64,000 nt of DNA from JAPPFW01 sp965231815. GTDB lineage: Bacteria; Actinomycetota; Acidimicrobiia; Spongiisociales; Spongiisociaceae. The stretch covers positions 3,224,001-3,288,000 of the forward strand of contig OZ246890.1 of assembly GCA_965231815.1 (NCBI GenBank), in the 5' to 3' direction. Both the position numbers and the translations under genes were made by a program. Positions 34,239 to 42,183 of this stretch are shown here, piece after piece (the stretch's first letter is position 1; each line of letters begins with the position of its first letter). The notes under the pieces are model-generated. The model was not told the DNA's origin, ran no database searches, and was given only the letters and a program-made list of their open reading frames with translations.

Positions 34239-35012
34239 CTACTCAGCTCCTTTGACAAGCGGGCGGCCGTATGGCGAAACCTTCTCCGAACGAGTCGCAG
34301 CAGGTATCGGACCACCGAACCCTTGAACCCAGCGGGCAAACAGGATAATAAAGGTCAGAGCAGCCATGTTGTAGTTGATCGATACGAAGTCCTTGATCGC
34401 TCCCCAACTAACCCCTACCTGGTTACCGAGAACCAGCGGCTCCCAGATCGTGAAGGCGTCGTTCTGTTCCGTCCAGTTGAGGGGGCCCTGCGCCAGGTTC
34501 AGCCACTCAGACGCTACGTTGCCCAGCAACATCACCAACTCGAACATGGCAAGAAACGCGGCGAGCGTGGCCACCGACCATGTCATCCTCCTGCCGAGAA
34601 TCACCGCGATCGTGATTCCCACCAGCATGAGTTGGCTACCTACGAGAGCTATGAGATGTCCCACAGTGAACCAGGGCAAGCACCAGTCGCTACCTTGGAG
34701 CAAGCAGTCTCTCGGAACCCACCCGAAGGTATCCACTTCGACGACGAGATCGACAGGTACTTGGGGAAGGGCGGCGTCAATGACCGGGGTGGCCGCTACG
34801 GTGCGGTCTTGCCGGTCGAACTCGATTCGATCGCCTACCTGCAAGGCGGCGGCGCTCTCGACGGGGATGGTCACTGTCTCCATTGATGGAAAGTTGGCGT
34901 AGTGGTTGAACCACACGCCCAGCACGACCGCCCCTAGACCTAGGATGAACAGTCCCCAGCCGGACAGTGCCCGCTTCCGATCGGTCATCTGGCGAAGCAT
35001 GCGTTGCAGCAT
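34239..35012 (-). CDS. Membrane protein heading the bc-complex operon
   Basis: About 257 residues from the ATG at 35012, preceded by GGAGAAG; the frame runs upstream to 35129 without homology. One N-terminal helix (GWGLFILGLGAVVLGVWFNHY), an extracytoplasmic beta-rich stretch with two Cys (DCLLQGSDWC), then three or four helices (VGHLIALVGSQLMLVGITIAVIL and others). I do not recognise a family. It is first in a seven-gene operon (membrane protein, ferredoxin, cytochrome b, subunit IV, Rieske, diheme c, small membrane protein) and is probably a structural subunit or quinone-site partner. Confidence 0.7.
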   Translation of the reverse strand: MLQRMLRQMTDRKRALSGWGLFILGLGAVVLGVWFNHYANFPSMETVTIPVESAAALQVGDRIEFDRQDRTVAATPVIDAALPQVPVDLVVEVDTFGWVPRDCLLQGSDWCLPWFTVGHLIALVGSQLMLVGITIAVILGRRMTWSVATLAAFLAMFELVMLLGNVASEWLNLAQGPLNWTEQNDAFTIWEPLVLGNQVGVSWGAIKDFVSINYNMAALTFIILFARWVQGFGGPIPAATRSEKVSPYGRPLVKGAE

Positions 35013-35207
35013 CAGTTGATTTCTTCTCCATACGTTTCGGCTCGGTCCCCCACCCCTGACCGTGGCGACACCCTTGCCGGGAGCCGACAGGCCGGAGGCG
35101 GGCCGGGATCCGAGTTTAGTGCACACCATTGAAACACAAAGGCGGCCGCTCGCTAAACCAAGATGTAGGTCGCAGGGGGTAGATGCCCATTAACCGGTGG
35201 CTCGCTT

Positions 35208-35404
35208 CCCCGATTATTCATGAATCGGGGAAGCGAGCGAACAGTCCCGGCATTCCGGCTCCCGATTATGGATTTACAGCTATCCGACAACTCCCGGCCG
35301 GGTCGGGTCGGGTTCACCGGACGGAGGAGTGGTGGGCGCCGGGCATCGTCAGGCGTGGAGGGGCCTGATGTGCTGCGGTGTCTGGGGAACCGGAAAAATC
35401 GGGG
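35208..35404 (+). repeat. Dispersed repeat family A, copy 4 (divergent)
   Basis: About 197 bp from CCCCGATTATTCATGAATC to CCGGAAAAATCGGGG. The tips and a TGCTGCGGTGTCTGGGGAACC stretch match the family, with the middle strongly diverged (a TTTACAGCTATCCGACAACTCCCGG segment is recognisable). It lies between the divergent promoters of the two respiratory operons, 47 bases upstream of the CcoN-like start. Confidence 0.6.
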
Positions 35405-35450
35405 CTAGTCTACGGTTTGCAAGCAGTAAGCAACCCGGGGAGAATCGGTT

Positions 35451-36905
35451 TTGGTGACCGAAGACACCGGCACGGGCAGCCGAGGGACAGGGATAGGAGC
35501 GCGGGAGACCGCCGTATCCGGTCTCTTGCTGCTGTCCTGCCTGATGCTGCTGGCCGGAGCAGCCATGCAGTGCCTCACGCTTATCAAGTTGGCCATACCG
35601 ACACTGTTCGAAGACACCGCCTTCCTTTCCTACGGCCGCCTTCGACCAGCCACGGTATCGCTGCTGGTGTACGGATTCGGAGGTACCTTCACCCAAGCCG
35701 CCGCCTATTACCTAACCCCCCGACTGGTCGGGACACGCCTCAAACATCAATCTCCGGCGCTCTTCGCAGGCGTCGGGTACGGCGCTCTGGTCGTGGTCGG
35801 TACCCTTGCCATCCTGTTCCGAGGTCCTTCGGGACCGGAATTGGCCGAGTTTCCCCCCCTTATCGATTGGCCCCTCGCGGTCCTCCTGCTGGTACCCGTA
35901 GGCCTCGTGACATCGATGATCCGCTCTCGAACCGAAAACGGCTACTACGTATCGCTCCTCTACATCATCGGCGCCGTGTGGTGGTATCCGGCCCTGCACA
36001 TCATGGCCTCCATTCCCGGACTCGGGGGAATGGGACCCTTCCTCCAGACAAGTCTCCTAACGGGAGGAATGTGGACTCTGGCCCTCCCTGCCGCGGCCCT
36101 CGGCTGCGCTCACTACGTCGTCGTCAAGGAATCAGGCCGACCCCTGTTCTCAGGTCCGTTGGCCCGGGCCGGGTTCTGGACCCTGGCCGGAGTCGCCTTG
36201 CTGGCTTCGCCGGCCCGATTCCTGGGGGGGCCGGCCCCGGACTGGACAGAGACGGTCTCGGTGGTCGCTTCCATGGGTCTGATTCTCGCCGCCCTGACTG
36301 TTCTCGCCTCCGTCGCCTTAACGTTGTCAGGCGATTGGGTAACGGCTCAGGAGAGTCCGGTTATCCGTCCGCTCCTTTACGGGACGGTCGCCTACGCGAT
36401 CATCACTGTCCTGATGGGAGCGTCCGGATTTCGCTCGACGGCGGCGGTGGTCGGACTCACTACCTGGCATGAGGGGCTGGTCACGGGCCTTGCGCTGATT
36501 GCCGTCACATCCCTGGCGATGGCCTTCATCTTCCACGCTCTTCCCAGGACAACCGGAAGGGAACTCGCCAATCCCCGCCTAGCTACCCGAGGTCTACGGT
36601 TGACGATCTGGGGCGGTGCAACCACGTCCGGCGCATTGATGGTGAACGGGCTTCTGAGCGGCCTCACGTGGAACTGGGCCTCGGCCTCGGGCGCCCGGAC
36701 AAACGTGGGCGAAGGATTCGCCTCAACCATGGCCGAGGTGCAGGTGCTGCTAACGGTCTCCGCGCTAGCCTCGCTCGTAGCCCTGCTCGGAATTGCCCTG
36801 CTGATCTGGACTGCCGCCACCACCTATCTGGCCGGTAGCGCCCGACCGGAGGAGATTCTGGTATCGACCGTTACCCCGGACGTCGAGGAGTCCGGCAATG
36901 AGTGA
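35451..36905 (+). CDS. CcoN-like (cbb3 oxidase subunit I) protein without metal ligands
   Basis: 484 residues, 12 or so membrane helices. Landmarks of cbb3 oxidase subunit I align without gaps: SYGRLRPATVSLLVYGFGG, KESGRPLFSGPL, and PAPDWTETV followed by LSGDW. But each of the six ligand histidines is replaced. The low-spin heme position in GRLRP.H is Thr68; the CuB His before the RPxxS loop is Gly205; the HH pair before PDW is Ala255-Arg256; the last two (GHVH) are Gly346 and Ala348. Only five His remain, none at ligand positions. The frame is intact and coupled to two cytochrome c genes (overlap of 8 bases), so the protein is kept under selection. It cannot bind heme b or CuB in the known way and may be a scaffold. 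Confidence 0.8.
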   Translation: MVTEDTGTGSRGTGIGARETAVSGLLLLSCLMLLAGAAMQCLTLIKLAIPTLFEDTAFLSYGRLRPATVSLLVYGFGGTFTQAAAYYLTPRLVGTRLKHQSPALFAGVGYGALVVVGTLAILFRGPSGPELAEFPPLIDWPLAVLLLVPVGLVTSMIRSRTENGYYVSLLYIIGAVWWYPALHIMASIPGLGGMGPFLQTSLLTGGMWTLALPAAALGCAHYVVVKESGRPLFSGPLARAGFWTLAGVALLASPARFLGGPAPDWTETVSVVASMGLILAALTVLASVALTLSGDWVTAQESPVIRPLLYGTVAYAIITVLMGASGFRSTAAVVGLTTWHEGLVTGLALIAVTSLAMAFIFHALPRTTGRELANPRLATRGLRLTIWGGATTSGALMVNGLLSGLTWNWASASGARTNVGEGFASTMAEVQVLLTVSALASLVALLGIALLIWTAATTYLAGSARPEEILVSTVTPDVEESGNE

Positions 36906-37716
36906 CCTGCTCACCGCGGCGGCTAACGAACTCGGAGCCCCCGAGCATCTGGTGGAAAGATCCGCGCAGGCGAGAGCCGAGGCCGACGGAGCAACCTACG
37001 AGTCGGTGTTGGCGGGCTGGGCCGGAGGCGCCCCTTCCGCTCCCCCACCTCCGATCGCCGCCCAACCCGAAGCGGCTATCCACGAGCCGGTAGCCGCTCC
37101 CGAACCTGCTTCCCAACCCGTAGTTGCCGCCGCCGTGTCTCCGGCCGCCGTACCGGTTCCTTCCGCTCCGGTTGCGACACAAGCGGTAGTCGCCGCCCCG
37201 GAACGCAGCAAGGCAACCCCCATCCTCGTCGGAAACCGCTTCCGCCCCGTGCAGACCTGGATAATCCTCGCCGGACTCTTCCTGCTCAGCCTCGTAATAG
37301 GTGTGATCGGCCCGTTCAATGCCGGGGGCGACTTCCGTCACCTGGTTTCCGACCCGCCGCTCAGCAGTCTTGGCGAAACCGGTCGATCGGTTTACCTCAA
37401 CCAGGGCTGCGGGTATTGCCACACCCAGTTGGTCCGCCCGGTGCTGGCCGATGTAGGCCTCGGTCCGGCTACCGAAACCTTCGCCGATTCGCTCCAAACG
37501 GCGACGTTCGGAGTCCAGCGAATCGGCCCTGACCTCGCCCATGTCGGGAGTAGACCCTCCTACCGGGATAACGAGAGCGAGGTGGTCGCCGCCGAGTTCC
37601 TCACCCTCCTGACCCACCCCGAACAGGTATTCCCGGACGGCATCCATCCTTCCTACGCCCATCTATCCCAGGGGGACTTGGAAGCTCTTGTAACCTATCT
37701 GGTGGAGTTGCGATGA
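36898..37716 (+). CDS. CcoO-like monoheme cytochrome c with PEHL module
   Basis: 272 residues. Residues 14-43 (APEHLVERSAQARAEADGAT, then ESVLAGWAGG) form the module shared with subunit IV of the facing bc operon and with the next gene. A Pro/Ala/Val-rich linker (45-105) leads to one membrane helix (119-139) and a CcoO-type heme domain: GRSVYLNQGCGYCHTQLVRP with Cys171, Cys174, His175, and RIGPDLAHVGSRPSYRD. The usual axial Met in the SNMPxY motif is replaced: the segment reads GIHPSYAHL, putting His250 there. Heme ligation may thus be bis-His, with lower potential. The start overlaps the CcoN-like gene. Confidence 0.82.
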   Translation: MSDLLTAAANELGAPEHLVERSAQARAEADGATYESVLAGWAGGAPSAPPPPIAAQPEAAIHEPVAAPEPASQPVVAAAVSPAAVPVPSAPVATQAVVAAPERSKATPILVGNRFRPVQTWIILAGLFLLSLVIGVIGPFNAGGDFRHLVSDPPLSSLGETGRSVYLNQGCGYCHTQLVRPVLADVGLGPATETFADSLQTATFGVQRIGPDLAHVGSRPSYRDNESEVVAAEFLTLLTHPEQVFPDGIHPSYAHLSQGDLEALVTYLVELR

Positions 37717-38729
37717 CGAACCTGATTGCCGCGGCAGCCGCCCGGATGGGAAGCCCGGAACACCTGGTCGAACGATCGGCGGAGGCCCGCGCCGAGGCCG
37801 ACGGGCTCACCATCGAAGAGGTATTGACCGCCTGGGCGGGCGGGACGTCTGTTGCTGCTGCGGACCCGGGTTCGGTGGATCCCCCATCTCCCCGAACGGA
37901 GACGGCGCCCGCCGAGCCGCAAGACCCGCCCCCCGAACCCGCAACCGTGTCCGTTCCCGAACCGGCCGGGATCGGAGTAGCGGCGGCAACCGCGGTGGGC
38001 CTCACTCCGGCGCCTTCTCCCCCCGAACAAGTAAGCATCAGCGGGTCACTCGACTTCGAGGCTGTGATAACGGGGCGGACGGCCGGAATACGCGAACGGG
38101 TGGCAGCTTCGATACCTCGTTGGCTGACCTCCCTATTCTTTGCCGTACCGCTAGTGGGTCTCGTGTATCTGATCACGTTCAGCGGCGGACCGACCTGCGG
38201 AACCGGGGGGCAGTTGTCGGTGGATCGCCTCACCGGGGTGGTGGAAAACTGTGACGGCTCGGAATTCTCGGCCGGTGGCGGCGCGGGTGGGGTGGATGTC
38301 CGATCGCTGGTCTCCGAAGGACTCGCCGTATACAACGAACCGTCAAGTTGCGCCTCGTGCCACGGCGCGGGCGGCGAAGGCGGATCCGGTCCGGCTCTGG
38401 TGGGTTCGCTAATCGATACGTTCGCCATGTGTACCGATCACATCGAGTGGGTCTCGCTGGGCACCACCGGGTTCCAAGCCGCCGGGAGGGCATCCTACGG
38501 GGACACCGCCACAGCGGTAGGAAGCGGAGGCCAGATGCCTTCGTTCCAGGATACTTTGACCAGCGATCAGATCGCCATGGTTGTCTTCTACGAGCGGGTG
38601 GTTCTCGGTGGCCAAGACATCGAGGAAGCCGTCTTCGACTGCGGGTTCGCCGAGCCGGAAGGCGAAGAAACAGGGGAAGATCCGGACGGAGAAGCCGAAA
38701 CCGTCGCCCTTACCCGTTCGAGTAAGTGA
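37713..38729 (+). CDS. CcoP-like monoheme cytochrome c with PEHL module
   Basis: 338 residues. Residues 14-44 (SPEHLVERSAEARAEADGLT, then EEVLTAWAGG) are nearly identical to the module in the preceding protein. A Pro/Glu-rich linker follows, then a membrane helix (about 137-156). The C-terminal heme domain has CASCH (Cys213, Cys216, His217) and GGQMPSF with Met275 as the likely second ligand. Extra Cys residues (162, 180, 240) could form disulfides. The protein ends in an acidic tail rich in Glu and Gly. The start overlaps the previous stop by ATGA, and the stop overlaps the GTG of the next tiny gene. Confidence 0.8.
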   Translation: MTNLIAAAAARMGSPEHLVERSAEARAEADGLTIEEVLTAWAGGTSVAAADPGSVDPPSPRTETAPAEPQDPPPEPATVSVPEPAGIGVAAATAVGLTPAPSPPEQVSISGSLDFEAVITGRTAGIRERVAASIPRWLTSLFFAVPLVGLVYLITFSGGPTCGTGGQLSVDRLTGVVENCDGSEFSAGGGAGGVDVRSLVSEGLAVYNEPSSCASCHGAGGEGGSGPALVGSLIDTFAMCTDHIEWVSLGTTGFQAAGRASYGDTATAVGSGGQMPSFQDTLTSDQIAMVVFYERVVLGGQDIEEAVFDCGFAEPEGEETGEDPDGEAETVALTRSSK

Positions 38730-38836
38730 CCGATCTCACCATCATGAGACCCGGAACGGCTGTCACCCTCCTTGCCCTGCTTTCCGTCATCGGGATTGCC
38801 GGCATCGTATTCGTGATCCAGTTGCTCGGAAGCTAG
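38726..38836 (+). CDS. 36-residue single-helix membrane peptide (CcoQ-like position)
   Basis: GTG at 38726 overlaps the TGA of the CcoP-like gene (GTGA). The product reads VTDLTIMRPGTAVTLLALL and continues as one hydrophobic helix ending VFVIQLLGS, then a TAG stop at 38834. An ATG at 38744 gives a 30-residue version. Its place at the end of a ccoNOP-like operon and its single helix resemble small subunits such as CcoQ or CcoH-type peptides. The stop codon is formed at the border with repeat B copy 2. Confidence 0.6.
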   Translation: MTDLTIMRPGTAVTLLALLSVIGIAGIVFVIQLLGS

Positions 38837-38947
38837 GAGGGGGCTGAGAAACCCCGCGCAAAGGGGTTCAACCGCTAACCCGCAACTCCATGACCAGGCG
38901 GTTTGCAGACCACCCAACCCCGTAAGATTCGTTTTTGAGGACCCTCC
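38836..38947 (+). repeat. Repeat family B (MITE-like), copy 2
   Basis: 112 bp, left tip GGAGGGGGCTGAGAAAC, right end GAGGACCCTCC. TA is present at the left border (38834-38835, part of a TAG stop codon), while the right border reads GA, so that side has changed. It lies directly behind the cytochrome operon. Confidence 0.85.
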
Positions 38948-39082
38948 GAGGAGGAAGCGAAGCGTGGATCACCTCCGTGACGCGCAAAGGCTTTGGATCC
39001 TCTTTACGGGCCGGGTAAGTGCAAGCGGACGTGGCTGGAAGCACGCACCCGTGACATCGGTATATGGCGCCATATATCGCAT

Positions 39083-39895
39083 CTAGCCACTAATGGTTAC
39101 GGATACGTCGAGATCGATCGAAAAGTGCTCGTCGGCCCGGCCTCTCCTGACAGCCAAAGCCATGAGCCCGGCCGAGTCCACATGTAGCAGGGGACGACCC
39201 TCCTCCACCTCCCCGTAGCTTCCTACCCAGGGAACCCGGTACTTCATGAGCCCTATCCGAACCGCCACGCGATCACCGGGAGAAAGCCCTACCTCCTCCA
39301 GATCTTCGGGCGAGATGTTGGTCTCGACGTTGCCATACGTATCCACCCACCAGGCCTGGCCTTCCACCTGATCATCGCTCACCTCCGACAGAGGAAGCAG
39401 GAGCGGTTCGAGGGCGTGCGGATCCACTTGCGGGCCCAACTCGTCAATCTCTGCCTCGCCTGACGCCAGGACGGCGGCGGCCGGAGCGAACCGATCCCGT
39501 CCTTCGAAAGTACTACCTCGCGCCGGAAGCATGAAGTCGGGATTCTCCAGCGAAAAGGCCCGTATGGCCCCGCCGACTAGCGCGGCAGCGGGTGAAAGGA
39601 GCCCATTATCCGGCCCGACCATGTGTCCCCACGGTGTTTCCAGCGCGATGGCTCGGCGGGTAGTACCGACGCCGGGATCCACGACGGCCAGCAGAACCCC
39701 CTGAGGCATGTACTGGATGCCCCGGAGCAACATGAGGGCGCCGGATCTGACATTTCCCCCGGGTATTTGATGATTCAGGTCGATAACCCGGCAGGCCGGG
39801 GCAAGGGTGGCGATCACCCCATGTACGACCCCGACAAACTCGTCGCCGGCGCCGAAGTCGGACAGGAAAGTGATCGGGTTGTTATGCGCGCTCAC
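39083..39895 (-). CDS. SAM hydroxide adenosyltransferase (DUF62 family)
   Basis: 270 residues. The N-terminus ITFLSDFGAGDEFVGVVHGVI contains the conserved Asp of the active site; further motifs are VIDLNHQIPGGNVRSGALML, VLLAVVDPGVGTTRRAIAL and VGPDNGLLSPAAAL (DPGVG and PDNG are the hallmark of DUF62 enzymes), and GRDRFAPAAAVLA. These enzymes split S-adenosylmethionine into adenosine and methionine using water; they share a fold with fluorinases and chlorinases, but the halide-loop insert is absent. It stands alone, next to repeat A copy 5. Confidence 0.88.
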   Translation of the reverse strand: MSAHNNPITFLSDFGAGDEFVGVVHGVIATLAPACRVIDLNHQIPGGNVRSGALMLLRGIQYMPQGVLLAVVDPGVGTTRRAIALETPWGHMVGPDNGLLSPAAALVGGAIRAFSLENPDFMLPARGSTFEGRDRFAPAAAVLASGEAEIDELGPQVDPHALEPLLLPLSEVSDDQVEGQAWWVDTYGNVETNISPEDLEEVGLSPGDRVAVRIGLMKYRVPWVGSYGEVEEGRPLLHVDSAGLMALAVRRGRADEHFSIDLDVSVTISG

Positions 39896-39934
39896 GTAGC
39901 GAGGAGCCTAGATGACCGGTTGCCGGCGGCGCGT

Positions 39935-40049
39935 CCTATCCCCGTCCGGTGTGGAGACTCACCTGCCGGATGAAACGTGAGATTCTCCTGATACTGAGGT
40001 TGAATCGGAGTCTTACCCGTCGGTGTGCCGGAAACCTGAACGATCAGGG
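39935..40049 (+). repeat. Dispersed repeat family A, copy 5 (5'-truncated)
   Basis: About 115 bp holding the right half of the element: CCGGTGTGGAGACTCACCTG through CCGGAAACCTGAACGATCAGGG, followed by TTAA. The left half is missing. It lies between the SAM hydrolase and a membrane protein gene, in the divergent promoter region. Confidence 0.7.
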
Positions 40050-40096
40050 TTAAGGTAGCCTGGGATTCGCTCACCCGAGGTCAGGACTCGCCGACG

Positions 40097-40753
40097 ATGC
40101 AACCGCCATCACTTCCAATAGCCGCTGTCCTGGCAAAGGGCTTAGGTGTTCTCCGTGCGGATCCCGGCCTTCTATTGGTCCGGGCCTCACTTCTCATGGC
40201 CATACCAGCCCTGGTTATCGGGGTGCGCCAGGCAACCGACAGCTACTGGTTGAACATGCTCCTATGGCTGTTTAGCCTCGTCCTGGGTGGATATGCCGCG
40301 TGGCCTCTGTCCCGCTCGGTGCTGGCCGCCGTATCGCCAGGACGGTCCGGACCACCGCCCAGGGATGACTGGTGGGTTCGGGACGGGTTCGTGCGAGCCT
40401 CGGTGGCGTTCTACCTTACAGTCGCCGTGGGCATCGTGTTCCTGGTCGTACCAGGATTCATGATTGCAATGATCTACGGTCTCTACCCGTTCCTTATCAT
40501 CGAAAGACGCGCCCGCGGTTTCCACGCCCTGGCCCTGAGTTCCGACCTGACCAGAGGCAACCGGATCAGACTGCTGCGGCTCCAACTGGCGTGTCTACTG
40601 CTGTTCGTTCCGGCAGGAGCATGTCTGTACCTATGGAACCCCCACCCTCTAGGGGTGGTCGCCTTCTGGGCGGTGAGCACCCCGGCGATGGCCGCTACCT
40701 TCAGCGTTATGGCCGGCGCCTACCGGACACTCGCATACCCGACTAGAAGATGA
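40097..40753 (+). CDS. Multi-pass membrane protein, unknown function
   Basis: 218 residues with five or six hydrophobic helices, including LVRASLLMAIPALVIGV, WLNMLLWLFSLVLGGYAAW and FYLTVAVGIVFLVVPGFMIAMIYGLYPFLII. The pattern VVPGFMIAMIYGLYPFLIIE then ALALSSDLTRGNRIRLLRL resembles YciC/DUF975-type and glycerophosphodiesterase membrane-domain proteins, in which S.eLtkGnr motifs follow a pair of helices. No enzyme domain is fused. Function is unknown. Confidence 0.6.
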   Translation: MQPPSLPIAAVLAKGLGVLRADPGLLLVRASLLMAIPALVIGVRQATDSYWLNMLLWLFSLVLGGYAAWPLSRSVLAAVSPGRSGPPPRDDWWVRDGFVRASVAFYLTVAVGIVFLVVPGFMIAMIYGLYPFLIIERRARGFHALALSSDLTRGNRIRLLRLQLACLLLFVPAGACLYLWNPHPLGVVAFWAVSTPAMAATFSVMAGAYRTLAYPTRR

Positions 40754-40784
40754 ACCGGGCCGAGTACCGTCAATATACAACATA

Positions 40785-40798
40785 GATAGCATGCTATC
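40785..40798. promoter_or_regulatory. Palindromic operator candidate upstream of the mannitol genes
   Basis: A perfect 14-bp palindrome GATAGCATGCTATC in an AT-rich region (40754-40960) upstream of the EIIC gene. It is the most symmetric site in the region and could bind a mannitol or sugar repressor. No regulator gene is adjacent, so this is a guess from symmetry and position only. Confidence 0.35.
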
Positions 40799-41009
40799 AA
40801 ACGTTGTCAATCGTCATTCACGAATACATTGATCTGTTGCGTTCACAAAAGCTTCTTACTAGCGACGACCTTCCTAACTTATTAGTCCTGACAACGGGTA
40901 GGGATCAGCCGGCTACGTCTAAGCGCTGATTGGTACGCGAAATTCCCCCCACCTCCCCATTCGTTAGCTAGAGTTGGTCAACCATTCATCCACATTGCCA
41001 GGAGGTCGA

Positions 41010-42101
41010 ATGCTTGCACGTATTCAGAAGTTCGGTGGTTACATGGCGGGTATGGTCATTCCCAATATCGGGGCAATTCTTGCCTGGGGACTGATTACCG
41101 CGTTCTTCATTCCCACCGGATGGACACCTAACGAAAGTCTCTCCGAGCTGGTGGGTCCGATCATTGTCTACCTACTGCCCGTATTGATCGGGTTTACGGG
41201 AGGCAAGATGGTGTACGGTCATCGTGGAGGCGTCATGGGCTCCATTGCCACGATGGGCATCATTATCGGAGCGGACTTCGAATTGGCGAGCGGCGCGACA
41301 GGCGATCCTCCCCAGTTCCTCGGCGCGATGCTGGTCGGCCCGCTGGCCGCATGGATCATCATGAAGATCGACGAAGCCTTCGAGGATCAAGTCCCGGTCG
41401 GTTTCGAAATGCTCTACAACAACTTCTCGGCCGGAATACTGGGTTTCGTCCTGGCTATTGTCGGTAAATGGCTTATCGGGCCGATCATGGCTGCGATAGC
41501 TACCTTCTTCGGGAACCTGGTCGAGTGGGTTACCGACGCCGGGCTACTGCCGCTCGCGGACATCCCCATAGAGGTCGGGAAGGTCCTGTTCCTGAACAAC
41601 GCGATCAATCACGGTGTTCTGGGTCCGTTAGGGGTAGCTGACGCCGCGGAGACCGGGCGTTCGATCTACTTTCTCCTTGAGACCAACCCCGGACCCGGCT
41701 TGGGGTTGTTGCTGGCCTACTGGTTCGCCGGCAAGGGTCTAGCCAAGCTGTCAGCGCCAGGCGCCATCGTGATTCACTTCTTCGGCGGTATCCATGAGGT
41801 CTACTTCCCCTACATCCTCATGCACCCCATCATGATCCTGTCCGTGTGGGCCGGAGGCATATTGGCCGATATCGTCTTCGTCATCTTCGATGCCGGACTG
41901 TCGGCGACACCTTCACCGGGTTCGATATTCGCCTACTTGGCTGTCACACCTAGAGGACAGCACTTCGGTGTCCTCTTAGGAGTGCTGGTAGCGGCGGTCG
42001 CCGCATTCGTAGTAGGCACCCTGCTATTGCGGATATCACCGGTCAAGGAACAGGAGGGTACCGAGGACATGATCGGAACGATGCCCGCCATCCCCGCCTG
42101 A
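41010..42101 (+). CDS. mtlA: PTS mannitol transporter subunit EIIC
   Basis: 363 residues from the ATG at 41010, which is preceded by AGGAGGT at 41000-41006; the upstream ATG at 40974 lacks such a site. The protein begins IQKFGGYMAGMVIPNIGAILAWG, has about eight membrane helices, and contains the EIIC-mannitol motif GGIHEVYFPYILM with the conserved Glu of the substrate site. It carries mannitol across the membrane while it is phosphorylated. In E. coli MtlA the C, B and A domains are one chain; here each is a separate gene, as in some Gram-positive bacteria. Confidence 0.92.
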   Translation: MLARIQKFGGYMAGMVIPNIGAILAWGLITAFFIPTGWTPNESLSELVGPIIVYLLPVLIGFTGGKMVYGHRGGVMGSIATMGIIIGADFELASGATGDPPQFLGAMLVGPLAAWIIMKIDEAFEDQVPVGFEMLYNNFSAGILGFVLAIVGKWLIGPIMAAIATFFGNLVEWVTDAGLLPLADIPIEVGKVLFLNNAINHGVLGPLGVADAAETGRSIYFLLETNPGPGLGLLLAYWFAGKGLAKLSAPGAIVIHFFGGIHEVYFPYILMHPIMILSVWAGGILADIVFVIFDAGLSATPSPGSIFAYLAVTPRGQHFGVLLGVLVAAVAAFVVGTLLLRISPVKEQEGTEDMIGTMPAIPA

Positions 42102-42121
42102 GCACTCGCACCATTCTCTAA

Positions 42122-42157
42122 AGGGAGAGCCTCCTCGGTTGGGAGGCTCTCCCTTTT
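42122..42157 (+). terminator. Intrinsic terminator between EIIC and EIIB
   Basis: A strong hairpin AGGGAGAGCCTCC / GGAGGCTCTCCCT with a loop of about seven bases, followed directly by TTTTT. It stands 20 bases after the EIIC stop and 27 bases before the EIIB start. It would reduce read-through and set EIIC above EIIB/EIIA/MtlD, or mark a separate promoter for the rest. Confidence 0.88.
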
Positions 42158-42183
42158 TCCACTAACTAGAAGGATCGAGCAAC

